A stretch of 61,829 nucleotides of DNA, taken from NCBI RefSeq assembly GCF_039768865.1, contig NZ_JBDMZQ010000060.1, one strand, 5' to 3'. Below are positions 18,111 through 27,746 of this stretch, piece by piece. The notes beneath the pieces are model-generated. The model searched no databases. It saw nothing but the letters and a program-made list of their open reading frames with translations, and was not told the DNA's origin. Positions within the stretch are counted from its first letter, which is position 1; every line of letters begins with the position of its first letter. The DNA is from Wenyingzhuangia sp039768865 (lineage in GTDB: Bacteria; Bacteroidota; Bacteroidia; Flavobacteriales; Flavobacteriaceae). The position numbers and the translations under genes are program-made.

Positions 18111-19979
18111 TTAATTTCCAATTTTAACAACTTTATTGACACTTGAAATATTTAATGATTTTGTTTCACCATTTGACCATTTTACTTCTACTTTTACAGA
18201 ATTGCATTGGCTAAGTCCAAAATGAACAAAAGTATTATGGCTTAATGAATATTGTGCTCCAGTACTTCCAACTCGTTGGATTAATTTACTACCATTACAC
18301 AACTCTAACTTTACTATAGCACCCAGAGGAGATGTGTTTTCTTTAGATGAATACCCAACCTCTATGTCAAGATAATTGTTTTTATCTACTGATAATTCAT
18401 TTTTAAAAAGATGCCACATACCTCTATCGTTACCAAGTACTACATCTACTTTTCCATCTTTATTGAAATCTATAGTTTCAACAGCCATGCCTATTGCTCC
18501 TAATTCTGGTGAAATAATATTGTGGTTTTTAAGCACATTAAACCTTGAACCTTTTTGATTTAAATATAAAATAGATTCATTTTCATAAACTAATTTACCG
18601 CGTTGCACAATTAAAATATCTTGATAACCATTATTATCAAAATCTGCTATGGTTACTCCCATAAAGTGGTCTTTCTCCAATAAATTCATTTTTTCGGTGA
18701 CATCTTTGAATTTATTATCTCTATTTTCAAGAAGAATATTTGTGAAGCCTTTTGAATGATTGCTGTCTTGATAATGATTAACTCCATGTACAACTCCAGT
18801 AGCGGGAGCCCACAAAAAACCAGCAATTCTCCATTTTCTATTTCCTACATAACCAATGTACCATCCCTTTTTCTCTTTAAAGTTGGTTGTGTCTGGAAAA
18901 CCAAGAGCATTACTATTTACCAGTCTAATGTTCTTTCCCGAATGGGTTTCTCCAGAAAAGTTGTAATCATATGATGCTTCACCAATAAAGTAGGTGTCAT
19001 TGTTTGGCCATTGCGATTGGAAGTTTTCTAACTTTAATACATCTCCGATCTCTAAATCATCAAACCGGAATTCTCCACGCTTTGTGAAGAACCCAAATGT
19101 TTGGGTTTCTTTATTAAAAAAAGTTTCTCCTATGTTAAATTCTTTTCCCCTTGTAAAAAATAAATCAAAATCACCATCATTATCAAAGTCTAATTCAACA
19201 ATACTCGTAACATTTTTAATGCCAGCTGGGAATATTTTTTTTGATACGTCTTCATAAGTTAAATCGCCATTTCCTTTGTAGGCTTTAACGGTTTCGTGCC
19301 CATAAAGTATGAGGTCTAAAATAGCATCTCCATTAAAATCAGTAACTAATATTTTCTGCCCGTTCGCTTTGATTGCTGGTAAAGTAGAATGAAACCGTAA
19401 TTCCCCTTTGCCATCATTTTCATGAACATAATTTTCACTTACTCCTTTTTTAGAGGCATCTGGGAATGCAAAATTGAGTAAATCTAAATCACCGTCATTA
19501 TCGCCATCGATGAAAGCAACTGTTCTCCCTCGCATAAGTGGGAGGGGTTCTTTGAAATCTCCTAATGGTATGAACTCCCTATTTTTGGTCACTCTAAATA
19601 ATTTAGAATTTCTAGCATTACTTCCAGAACCTCCTCCCCGTGACATCATAATCTCAAGGTTACCATCTCCATCAATATCTCCAATAGAGATTCCATGAAT
19701 ATCACCCATAATAATATCGTAAGGCGGCTCAAATTTTCCTTTGTTATTCCATTGTACTTGAGCACCCAAACCATGATCATTGATGAGTAAGTCTAAATAG
19801 CCATCTTGGTTTAAATCAACAACAATAGGCGCGTCCCACTTTCTCAAGTTTTTTTCTTGCCTTGGGAACTCTTTGAAAACTTCTTTAAAAGAGGTTTGTC
19901 CAAAATTAGTGTTTGGGAAAAAGCAAAAAACTAAATGAATCGTTATTGATAAAAAAAGATTATGGGTTGTTTTGATCAT
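18111..19979 (-). CDS. FG-GAP/VCBS repeat protein with ASPIC/UnbV C-terminal domain
   Basis: This 622-residue exported protein (hydrophobic N-terminus ending in NFGQ) has seven calcium-loop motifs of the integrin type, among them DLNQDGYLD, DIDGDGNLE, DGDNDGDLD, DFDNDGDFD and DFNKDGKVD. Such repeats form a seven-bladed beta-propeller. The last 80 residues (SPLGAIVKLE, QRVGSTGAQYS, VEVKWSNG) are an ASPIC/UnbV domain. Proteins of this build are frequent in marine Bacteroidota polysaccharide loci, but their activity is not known to me. It sits between two transporter genes. A role as surface glycan-binding protein, or an undescribed propeller-fold enzyme, is possible; neither is shown by sequence. 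Confidence 0.75.
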   Translation of the reverse strand: MIKTTHNLFLSITIHLVFCFFPNTNFGQTSFKEVFKEFPRQEKNLRKWDAPIVVDLNQDGYLDLLINDHGLGAQVQWNNKGKFEPPYDIIMGDIHGISIGDIDGDGNLEIMMSRGGGSGSNARNSKLFRVTKNREFIPLGDFKEPLPLMRGRTVAFIDGDNDGDLDLLNFAFPDASKKGVSENYVHENDGKGELRFHSTLPAIKANGQKILVTDFNGDAILDLILYGHETVKAYKGNGDLTYEDVSKKIFPAGIKNVTSIVELDFDNDGDFDLFFTRGKEFNIGETFFNKETQTFGFFTKRGEFRFDDLEIGDVLKLENFQSQWPNNDTYFIGEASYDYNFSGETHSGKNIRLVNSNALGFPDTTNFKEKKGWYIGYVGNRKWRIAGFLWAPATGVVHGVNHYQDSNHSKGFTNILLENRDNKFKDVTEKMNLLEKDHFMGVTIADFDNNGYQDILIVQRGKLVYENESILYLNQKGSRFNVLKNHNIISPELGAIGMAVETIDFNKDGKVDVVLGNDRGMWHLFKNELSVDKNNYLDIEVGYSSKENTSPLGAIVKLELCNGSKLIQRVGSTGAQYSLSHNTFVHFGLSQCNSVKVEVKWSNGETKSLNISSVNKVVKIGN

Positions 19980-20143
19980 TAATTAAAATTTAGCTTGTCA
20001 GTCTTCGAAAAAATTGTGTTCAAACCATTCTACCAAAAGAAAGAATATTACTTGATGGATAGCGTGTGAATTTTAACAGGTTGTAGCTGTATTTTATCCT
20101 TCAAAAAGATATAATCTCAAAAACATCTCTGCTTTGAGCATGA

Positions 20144-21439
20144 TTAATCTTTAATTTCTATACGTTCAACTTTACCAACTAAAAATAAATAGCTAAAAAA
20201 GCCTAATAAAGCCAATACTCCAATATATAATAATGCTGTTTTAAAATCACCATCTTGAGCTAAGTATCCAATAACAATGGGAGTAATAGCAGCGGCTAGT
20301 CCACCTATAAAATTAAAAACTCCACCAATTAGTCCAATCAATCTTGTTGGTGCCAAAAGTGAAACAAACACCCAAGTTATTGAGGCCAATCCATTACCAA
20401 AAAATGCGAGCGATAAGAAGAAAATAATTAGAGTTGTGTTATCGGTATAATTTGCTCCAATAATTGCTAATGACAAAAACATTCCAACTAAAACTGGTGC
20501 TTTGCGAGCCAACTCATTGGAGTAATTTTTTCGAATTAAAAAATCCGACGTAAAGCCTGACAACAGAACACCCACAAAAGCTGCTAAAAAAGGAACAGAA
20601 GCTAAAATACCAGATTTGATAAAGTCCAAACCTCTATACTCTACCAAATAGGTTGGAAACCATGTTAAAAAGAAAATAAACAATGAACCTAAACAAAATT
20701 GACCTAAATAAACACCCCATAGTTTACGATATGAGAATGCAAGTTTTACGTCATTCCAATTGAATTTATGTTCTTTTTTTTCAACAGTTAAATGACTGAT
20801 TAAGCCTCCTCCTTCTTCAATATATTCTAATTCTTCTTGACTAACTTTTCTATGATTTTTTGGGTCTCGATAAAACTTATACCAAATAAATGCCCAAATA
20901 ATTCCTATAATACCTGAAACAATAAAAAGACCTCTCCACTCAAGTTTACTTTGAATTAATATTAGTGCTGGCGTTAAAAATGCCAAACCAATAAACTGAC
21001 CAGAAGTATATATTGCAATTGCAGAGGCACGCTCTTTCTCTGGAAACCAACTCGTTACAATTTTATTGTTACACGGATATGAAGGGGCTTCAAAAGCTCC
21101 AATAGCAATTCTACAACCTATCAATGCCCCCAAAGAACTAACAAATCCCTGAAAAAGTGTGGCAATAGACCATAACACTATCATAAAGGGATACAATATT
21201 CTTGGCTTTACATAATCTACAATAATACCTCCAGGAATTTGTAATGACGAATAGGACCATGCGAATGCAGAAAAGATGAGTCCCATTTGTATTTTTGTTA
21301 AACCTAATTCGCCCGAGATAGCAGATGCTGCAACAGAAATATTACTCCTATCCATATAATTAATAACCACAGTAATGAATATGAGAGTAAGGATATTATA
21401 TCGCTTGTATGTTTTTGTTTTGGTTGTTAATGAACCCAT
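20144..21439 (-). CDS. MFS transporter, anion:cation symporter type (DgoT-like, sugar acid uptake)
   Basis: A 431-residue, roughly twelve-helix transporter. The N-terminal pattern NYMDRSNISVAASAI and AFEAPSYPCNNKIVTSWFPEKERASAIA are characteristic of the ACS family, which includes the D-galactonate transporter DgoT and hexuronate transporter ExuT. It lies 42 bases downstream of the D-galactonate dehydratase gene, which supports D-galactonate, or another aldonate from the algal galactan, as substrate. It would act at the inner membrane by proton symport. Substrate assignment is inference from family and neighbour; the family is clear. Confidence 0.8.
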   Translation of the reverse strand: MGSLTTKTKTYKRYNILTLIFITVVINYMDRSNISVAASAISGELGLTKIQMGLIFSAFAWSYSSLQIPGGIIVDYVKPRILYPFMIVLWSIATLFQGFVSSLGALIGCRIAIGAFEAPSYPCNNKIVTSWFPEKERASAIAIYTSGQFIGLAFLTPALILIQSKLEWRGLFIVSGIIGIIWAFIWYKFYRDPKNHRKVSQEELEYIEEGGGLISHLTVEKKEHKFNWNDVKLAFSYRKLWGVYLGQFCLGSLFIFFLTWFPTYLVEYRGLDFIKSGILASVPFLAAFVGVLLSGFTSDFLIRKNYSNELARKAPVLVGMFLSLAIIGANYTDNTTLIIFFLSLAFFGNGLASITWVFVSLLAPTRLIGLIGGVFNFIGGLAAAITPIVIGYLAQDGDFKTALLYIGVLALLGFFSYLFLVGKVERIEIKD

Positions 21440-21481
21440 ATTTTATACTTGTTTTAACTAATTACTTAATTGTCAACACAA

Positions 21482-22654
21482 TTACCACTCTGCAACTGCT
21501 CCATCTTCATTTCGCCAAATGGGGTTTTTCCAATCATGACCTTTAATAGCAGCTTCCCTTACCTTATCTTCATCTATTTCTATACCTAATCCGGGTGCAG
21601 TTAGCAATGGCACACAACCATCTTTTAATCCGAATACATTTGGATCTTTCAGATAGTCGGTTAGTTGCGTTTCATTACCATCTTCATATGGAATTCCTAA
21701 ACTTGTTTCTTGGATTAAAGCGTTAATACATGTAAAATCAATTTGAAAGGCCGCAGCTAATGAAATCGGTCCAAGCGGACAATGAGGCGCAATGGCAACG
21801 TCATACGCCTCAGCCATATTTGCAATTCTTTTAACTTCTGAAATGCCTCCAGCATGGCTTAAATCGGGTTGTACAATATCTACCAAACCTTTTTGAATGA
21901 CTTGTTTAAAATCCCAACGTGAATACATACGTTCCCCTGTTGCAATTGGAATTGATGTGTAAGACTTTAGACCCTCTAAGGCTTCATTATTTTCAGATAA
22001 AACAGCCTCTTCTAAAAAATAAGGTTGGTATGGTTCTAATGCTTTTGCCAATACTTTTACCATGCCTTTATGCACTCGCCCATGAAAATCGACACCTATA
22101 GGATAATTGTAACCAATAGCGTTTCTAACGGCTGCTAATTTTTCAGCAGCTTCATTGATTTTATTAGGCGCATCAATCCATTCTAGTTCGTCGGTTACAA
22201 CCATTTTTACTGCAGTAAATCCGTCTTCTATTCTTTTCTTCGCTGCTTTCGCTAAATCTTCGTTTGTATCACCATGTACCCAACCATATATCTTCATCTT
22301 GTCCCTAACCGCTCCACCTAATAATTCGTAAATAGGAACGCCTAAAGATTTTCCTTTAATGTCCCAAAGTGCTTGGTCTATACCTGATAAAGCACTCATT
22401 AAAATGGGTCCGCCTCTATAGAAGCCGCCACGATAAACCATTTGCCAAAAATCTTCTATTTTATTGGCAGGGTGCCCAATTAAAAAAGATTTCATTTCGT
22501 TAATAGCAGTTTCAACTGTTGCTGCTCTTCCTTCAACAACTGGTTCTCCCCAGCCAACTAGTCCGTTTTTTGTGGTTACTTTAACAAAGAGCCATCGAGG
22601 AGGAACTTTAAACAGTTCTACCTTTTCGACTTCCATTCCATTTGATAGACTCAT
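21482..22654 (-). CDS. dgoD: D-galactonate dehydratase, enolase superfamily
   Basis: The 390-residue protein closely follows the pattern of E. coli DgoD over its whole length: PPRWLFVKVTT, YRGGFYRGGPILMSA, GVDFHGR (Asp189, His191), LEEAVLS, ATGERMYSR (Glu241), QPDLSHAGG, IAPHCPLGP and the terminal NPIWRNEDGAVAEW. It dehydrates D-galactonate to 2-keto-3-deoxygalactonate (KDGal), which the kinase and aldolase at 38931-40521 can then process. The gene starts one base after a sulfatase stop and precedes the DgoT-like transporter. It implies that galactonate, not only anhydrogalactonate, is a substrate of this locus, although no galactose dehydrogenase gene is recognised nearby. Confidence 0.9.
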   Translation of the reverse strand: MSLSNGMEVEKVELFKVPPRWLFVKVTTKNGLVGWGEPVVEGRAATVETAINEMKSFLIGHPANKIEDFWQMVYRGGFYRGGPILMSALSGIDQALWDIKGKSLGVPIYELLGGAVRDKMKIYGWVHGDTNEDLAKAAKKRIEDGFTAVKMVVTDELEWIDAPNKINEAAEKLAAVRNAIGYNYPIGVDFHGRVHKGMVKVLAKALEPYQPYFLEEAVLSENNEALEGLKSYTSIPIATGERMYSRWDFKQVIQKGLVDIVQPDLSHAGGISEVKRIANMAEAYDVAIAPHCPLGPISLAAAFQIDFTCINALIQETSLGIPYEDGNETQLTDYLKDPNVFGLKDGCVPLLTAPGLGIEIDEDKVREAAIKGHDWKNPIWRNEDGAVAEW

Positions 22655-22655
22655 A

Positions 22656-24440
22656 CTATTTTATTTTTTTAACGTGAACAAAATGGGGTCCAATAGCTAA
22701 ACGTTTCGCTTTTAAATACACGTGAAAATTCCCTTTGTTCTCTGGTAATTCAACAGACTCAAAAACCATTGTTTTTTGACCTTGCTTAAAAGGCAATTTG
22801 TAATGCACATCATTGTATTTGACATGTGCTATACCATCTGATTTGAGCTCTGGTAAATCTAAGGACACTTTGTAAGTTCCTTTTTCAGTTTTTACACGCC
22901 AAAACCCAAGTTGATTATCTTCAATTACTCTTGGGCCTCCATAATCGAAACGCGAAATTACACGTGGTCCGCCCCAATCAAAACGTGTAAGTGTTGTATT
23001 GAGTTGTCTTTTGCTGCCTAGATGAATTCTTTGAATCCCTTTTGCGTCTCGTTCCTCAGTAACTTCATCAAACCAATTTTCATATTCTTCTAGTAGTTTA
23101 TCCACAATATCTGGATGCTTACTTGCAATATTGATACGCTCACTAGGATCATTTTCCATATCGTATAACTCCAAATTCTTTAATACATTTTTTAGCACAT
23201 GGTCTGTAGGTTGATGTACAATGCCATGTGGAAAATCGTGTGGACTTACCAATTTGTATTTTTGTTGTCGTGCTGAAAAATGCATGTATTTAAAAGGCGT
23301 TGGACCATAGTGCATTTGCATAAAAAAGGTTCTATCACTTAAATCGATAGGTTTTTCTTTCCAAAGCGGTATTAGATTTTCCCCATCAATTTCAACACCA
23401 TTTGAATTTGAAATTCCGCAAGCTTTTAATAGAGTAGGGAAGACATCAATAATCGCTCCCATCGTGTTCATTTTTTTCCCTTTAGCCAATTGTTTTGGCC
23501 ATTTAACATAAAAAGGTACACGTGTACCATTGTCATAAACACTCGTTTTTGTCCCTCTTAAATTAGCAACATAACGACCTGGATACGAGTCGTTTTTTGT
23601 TCGCCTGTGTCTCGGACCATTATCTGATAAGAAAATTACAATGGTATTGTCTTCAATGCCCAATTCTTTTAACTTATTTAAAACGCGACCAACATTGTAA
23701 TCTATATTATCTATCATACCATAAACAAGCGCATTGTCTTCGTGTAATCCTTGTTTTCGGTAAGGTTCGGCTCTTTTATCGGGCACTTGTAATGGTAGGT
23801 GTGGTAAGTTGGTTGCTAAATAGACAAAGAAAGGTTGATCTTTATAATTGCTAATAAAATTTATTGCTGCATCTGTAAAGATATCATCGCAATAGCCTTT
23901 AAATTTTTCAGAAACATTATTGTGTTCTAAAATAGGATCAAAATATGTGTTACCAGCAGGACCTGCTGCTTGTCCGATACCTCCACCTCTGTGTACTAAA
24001 GTCTCTTGAAATCCTTGATCCGATGGTCGCATTGGCGCATTGTCACCTATATGCCATTTACCAAAAATTCCTGTCTTATAACCATTGGCACTTAAGACCT
24101 CCGCAATGGTTACTTCCGAAGTATTCATAAAATGATCTACTTGTGTTACAGCAGTAACACCTGTTCTGTAAGGATATCTCCCTGTTAACAATGCTGCGCG
24201 AGATGCAGAGCAATTTGGATAGGAAAAGAAATGTGTCATTTCGATACCATCTTCTCCAATAGACTCAATATGTGTTGTTTTTAAATATGGATTTCCATGA
24301 CCTCCAATATCTCCATAACCCTGATCATCGGTCATCATTAAAACGATATTAGGTCTGTCTTGTGCAATGGCTTCAAAGCTATTCAATTGAAAACTAACAC
24401 ATATCATTAATAACGCCCAGTTGAAAAAAGGATACTTCAT
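22656..24440 (-). CDS. Sulfatase, family S1, CSASR variant with C-terminal beta domain
   Basis: A 594-residue secreted sulfatase (signal peptide ending FEAIAQ). PNIVLMMTDDQGYGDIGGHGN is the N-terminal metal site, and YPNCSASRAALLTGRYPYRTG holds the formylglycine motif with Cys77; it has alanine where most neighbours have proline (CSASR), an allowed variant of the CxP/AxR consensus. About 130 residues follow the catalytic domain, beginning with an 11-residue motif repeated twice (RFDWGGPRVI and RFDYGGPRVI) and ending in a beta-rich segment. This extension is unusual for the short sulfatases nearby and may bind carbohydrate. It opens the sulfatase-dgoD-transporter block. Confidence 0.85.
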   Translation of the reverse strand: MKYPFFNWALLMICVSFQLNSFEAIAQDRPNIVLMMTDDQGYGDIGGHGNPYLKTTHIESIGEDGIEMTHFFSYPNCSASRAALLTGRYPYRTGVTAVTQVDHFMNTSEVTIAEVLSANGYKTGIFGKWHIGDNAPMRPSDQGFQETLVHRGGGIGQAAGPAGNTYFDPILEHNNVSEKFKGYCDDIFTDAAINFISNYKDQPFFVYLATNLPHLPLQVPDKRAEPYRKQGLHEDNALVYGMIDNIDYNVGRVLNKLKELGIEDNTIVIFLSDNGPRHRRTKNDSYPGRYVANLRGTKTSVYDNGTRVPFYVKWPKQLAKGKKMNTMGAIIDVFPTLLKACGISNSNGVEIDGENLIPLWKEKPIDLSDRTFFMQMHYGPTPFKYMHFSARQQKYKLVSPHDFPHGIVHQPTDHVLKNVLKNLELYDMENDPSERINIASKHPDIVDKLLEEYENWFDEVTEERDAKGIQRIHLGSKRQLNTTLTRFDWGGPRVISRFDYGGPRVIEDNQLGFWRVKTEKGTYKVSLDLPELKSDGIAHVKYNDVHYKLPFKQGQKTMVFESVELPENKGNFHVYLKAKRLAIGPHFVHVKKIK

Positions 24441-24560
24441 TTTTAAAATTGTAAAATAGATGAGTTTATAAAGATGTCATTTTCATGCTAAATATGGCTT
24501 GCATAATTTATCTTAAGCTAGCATTATTTTAGCCGACTAGGAAATTGGTAAGTAAATTAA
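24441..24560 (-). other. 120-base gap between GntP permease and sulfatase genes
   Basis: An AT-rich spacer on the minus strand with no recognisable gene, no hairpin with a T-run and no convincing TAnnTTTG box. It splits the run into an upstream block (SusCD to GntP) and a downstream block beginning with the CSASR sulfatase. An internal promoter is possible but not visible to me. Confidence 0.3.
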
Positions 24561-25892
24561 TTACACACCAAATAACACAAGAATTAAAACACCTATTAAG
24601 CCTGACAATCCCATTATTAAGGACTGAGCTGTAAACGTTTTGTATAGTACTTTTGGTGGTACTTCATGAAGCCTGTTAAGCAGCCAGAAAAAACTAGAAT
24701 TAACATGAAAAACACAAAATGCTCCGCAGCCAATTATTGCTGCAACTATTTCTGGCGACATCGGAAAATTATCTATAATAGGCCCTAGCATGGATGCCGT
24801 ACCTACCAAAGAAACCGTTATAGAGCCTGTTGCAGTAGTTAAAATTGCTGCTACTACAAATGGTAGCATCGCTCCCAAAAACGGGAAATCACTAAAGATT
24901 TGAACAATCTCATTTTGAATTCCAGAAGCCTTAATAACAAAACCTAAAGCTCCACCTGCACCTGTAATCATTATGACTAGTGCTGACTTTGTAATAGCCT
25001 GTTCTACCAGCCTATTAACCTTATTTTTCTTATCTTTTTTTGCTATCTGAAACACTGCTATAAATGCACCAATATAAACAGCAATCAACGGAATAGACAT
25101 AAAGCCTAGAGCATCACCTACCCAACCAGACAAATTATCCGTAACAAAAGAACCTGTAGAAATCAATACAATTGGTACTATAATTGGCATTATATCCAAA
25201 AGCCAATTCCCTTTCGGTAATTCATTGTGAGTTGTAGTTTGTTCTTCCTTATATATGTCTTGAAGTTTTTTATCATAATCTATCCACGAGTTCTTTAGAA
25301 AAAAAATCACCCATAATATTCCGCCGATCATAGCAAAAGTAGCCACAATAAGATTGATGATTAACATACGCCCCATTTCTACACCTAATAAAGATGCTAC
25401 AGCTAAAGGCCCTGGTGTCGGTGGAATTAAGGTGTGAGCTACTGTTAATCCTGCTGCAAGGGAAAGTCCTAAATATAAAACGGGGCGTTTGCTTTTAAAT
25501 GATAACGATTCCACCACAGGTTGTAATAAAATATAAGCTACATCAACAAATACAGGTATAGAAACTATATAACCCGTAAAGCCCATTGCCCATGGCAACT
25601 TTTTTTCTCCAACCCATTTTACAATTCTGTTAGAAATTCTGAAAGCCCCACCTGTTTCTCGCAACACTTCGCCAATAAATGCACCTAGTATAATTATTAC
25701 AGCAATCCATTTTAGGGTTTCGCTAAAGCCTTGCAATACGACAGAAATTGTACTTTCTCCGCCTAAACCCAAGGTTGTTCCTAATACAATTGCAGATAGA
25801 ATCAATGCGATAAAAGGATGTATTCTCCATTTTGAAATTGAAAATATCAATGCCAATAGAACCAATATCAAAATGATTATGTTAGCGAACAT
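24561..25892 (-). CDS. GntP-family sugar-acid permease
   Basis: A 443-residue, very hydrophobic membrane protein. LGAFIGEVLRETGGAFRISNRIVKWVG, HTLIPPTPGPLAVASLLG, ATGSITVSL and CGAFCVFHVNSSFFWL are typical of the gluconate:H+ symporter family (GntP), whose members carry aldonates such as gluconate. Here the neighbours suggest galactonate, 2-keto-3-deoxygalactonate or anhydrogalactonate. Together with the DgoT-like carrier it gives the locus two transporters of the acid type, unusual for a pathway relying only on SusCD and a sugar porter. It starts 11 bases after the phosphoesterase stop codon, so co-transcription is likely. Confidence 0.88.
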   Translation of the reverse strand: MFANIIILILVLLALIFSISKWRIHPFIALILSAIVLGTTLGLGGESTISVVLQGFSETLKWIAVIIILGAFIGEVLRETGGAFRISNRIVKWVGEKKLPWAMGFTGYIVSIPVFVDVAYILLQPVVESLSFKSKRPVLYLGLSLAAGLTVAHTLIPPTPGPLAVASLLGVEMGRMLIINLIVATFAMIGGILWVIFFLKNSWIDYDKKLQDIYKEEQTTTHNELPKGNWLLDIMPIIVPIVLISTGSFVTDNLSGWVGDALGFMSIPLIAVYIGAFIAVFQIAKKDKKNKVNRLVEQAITKSALVIMITGAGGALGFVIKASGIQNEIVQIFSDFPFLGAMLPFVVAAILTTATGSITVSLVGTASMLGPIIDNFPMSPEIVAAIIGCGAFCVFHVNSSFFWLLNRLHEVPPKVLYKTFTAQSLIMGLSGLIGVLILVLFGV

Positions 25893-25903
25893 AAGGTTAG
25901 ATG

Positions 25904-27742
25904 CTAGATTTTAATATGAAGTGTTTTTCGATTATTCTTTTTTGCCAAGACATTGTAATATCGTATTGGCACATTGTCTTCACCAATTTCTATAACGTAA
26001 GAACCTAGCTTCAAAACCTTTGGCTGATAAGATTTACCTTTGGTTCTAACTGATGAGATGACTTCTTTGGTTTCACTATCCCTAATAGTTACCACTTGAT
26101 TTTCTTTTGAAAGCTGAATAGTTGGCAACTCATAATAATTTCTCGGACTAAAATTATCAAACTGTGAAATAGTGATTGGCCAACCTGGATATTGCTTGCT
26201 GTTTTTATCATGAATATCCACATTGCGTCCCCAACATTCAAAAGTGATGGTCCTATTAGGTTTGTTATATTTAATTATTCCGAAACCAGCAACCCTCGTA
26301 GATAGTTTACCACCCTGTTTTATTTCTTCTGAAGTTGGATTTGCAACAGCCTTGATCGTGATTTTATTTTGGAAGCCATCCAGAAAATCGCCTGTGAAAT
26401 ATGGTGCATTTTTATTTCTATTTTTACTTGGTTCCTTTGGATCCCACCATCGTAACCAATAATTAGCAATCGCTGGTGTGACGAAAGAATATCCTGCATC
26501 TCCCCAATCTTCAACACCATGCTTTACAAAGGTTGCTAAATGTTGGTCACCACCTATCATAGGTGAAAAGCTTTTTCGTATAACTGACAAGGCTTTGTTT
26601 CTTCCTGTTTGTGGCCAGCCATTAGTATCAAAGTCCGCAATGATTTCCCTGTCATGCTTTCCGGTGTAGTTATTTACCATTGCGAAAACGGTTTGGGATA
26701 AAACGGTTTTCATTTCGGCATTTTCCCAATCGGTTGTCCAATCCTCCAAAAATTTTAATTGACGGTCTCCCAATAATTGTGCTCCAGGAATATCCAACTT
26801 CTTGGTATCTATAGATGGGTCGAAAATAGCGTCTTTCGTTTTTCCGTCTGGAAAAATATCTGGTGCGTACTTAGGTAAATCCAATAATCCTGATTTGAAT
26901 TTTCTGTCTTCTAAAATGGCAAAACTGATGCCTCCCCATTTCAAGTCTGTATAATACACACCAATACCTTGTTCAATAGGTGTTGGATCATAAGGGTCTG
27001 GTAAATGACTAGTCTGCGCACGTTCCACTTCTTTAACATATTCTGCAGGCATATAATAGCCACCAGAAATACCATTGATGGTTGTCGCTTTTTTACCGTT
27101 GTCGCCCCAAATATTAGCTTGACCAACGTCATGGTCGTCAACAATGCATATGGTAGGTGTATTTCTGATGATGTCACCAAAGTCTCTTCCAAATTTTAAC
27201 CAGTATAAATAATGCTGACTATGGTCGTACACCTGATCACCAGAAAAAAACAACAAATCTGGTTGTATTTTTTTTATGTTATCTACAATATCGGTTCTCG
27301 GAATATCACCTCCATGCTTCGGATAGATAGAATTACACGTGAAAGCTGCTAATATAAACTCATCTTTATAAATTGGGTTTTTACGAATAATACCTTCATA
27401 AAAGGCTTTATCATTATGTACGACTTTATACTTTCTTTCTTTGGTATCATCCCAATCTTCGATTCTAAAAAGTGCTGTATAACCTGGATATTGTATTGAT
27501 GCTTCTGCTTTTTTCACCCATTTCCCGTTATCTTCAATCTCTAATGAAGCTTTAAAGGGTTCGAAATTTTTTAAAGGATAAAATTGAGCATTGAGCTTCA
27601 AAATGTTTTCGTGTACTGTATATAGTGCAAAAGCGATTCTATCTTCAGGCTTTATGTTTTTAGGTAATTCAAGTAAATTCTGCCCTTGCATTGACAAGGA
27701 AAGAAATAAACATATAGATAAAGCTAATAATCTACTCTTCAT
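25904..27742 (-). CDS. PhoD-like metallophosphoesterase, secreted
   Basis: The 612-residue protein has a signal peptide (LCLFLSLSMQGQ-type end) and an N-terminal beta domain. Metal-binding motifs of the PhoD family follow: AFTCNS, LLFFSGDQVYDHS, IVDDHDVGQANIWGD and GGDQHLATFVKHG. PhoD enzymes are calcium/iron phosphodiesterases or phosphatases outside the cytoplasm. The long carboxyl part (after about residue 430) includes FITPAIANYW-like and WPITISQFDNF segments and ends in a small beta domain. It lies between GH127 and the GntP permease, among genes for a sulfated, not phosphorylated, polymer; it could remove an unusual ester from the glycan. Family call good, substrate unknown. Confidence 0.75.
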   Translation of the reverse strand: MKSRLLALSICLFLSLSMQGQNLLELPKNIKPEDRIAFALYTVHENILKLNAQFYPLKNFEPFKASLEIEDNGKWVKKAEASIQYPGYTALFRIEDWDDTKERKYKVVHNDKAFYEGIIRKNPIYKDEFILAAFTCNSIYPKHGGDIPRTDIVDNIKKIQPDLLFFSGDQVYDHSQHYLYWLKFGRDFGDIIRNTPTICIVDDHDVGQANIWGDNGKKATTINGISGGYYMPAEYVKEVERAQTSHLPDPYDPTPIEQGIGVYYTDLKWGGISFAILEDRKFKSGLLDLPKYAPDIFPDGKTKDAIFDPSIDTKKLDIPGAQLLGDRQLKFLEDWTTDWENAEMKTVLSQTVFAMVNNYTGKHDREIIADFDTNGWPQTGRNKALSVIRKSFSPMIGGDQHLATFVKHGVEDWGDAGYSFVTPAIANYWLRWWDPKEPSKNRNKNAPYFTGDFLDGFQNKITIKAVANPTSEEIKQGGKLSTRVAGFGIIKYNKPNRTITFECWGRNVDIHDKNSKQYPGWPITISQFDNFSPRNYYELPTIQLSKENQVVTIRDSETKEVISSVRTKGKSYQPKVLKLGSYVIEIGEDNVPIRYYNVLAKKNNRKTLHIKI

Positions 27743-27746
27743 GTAT

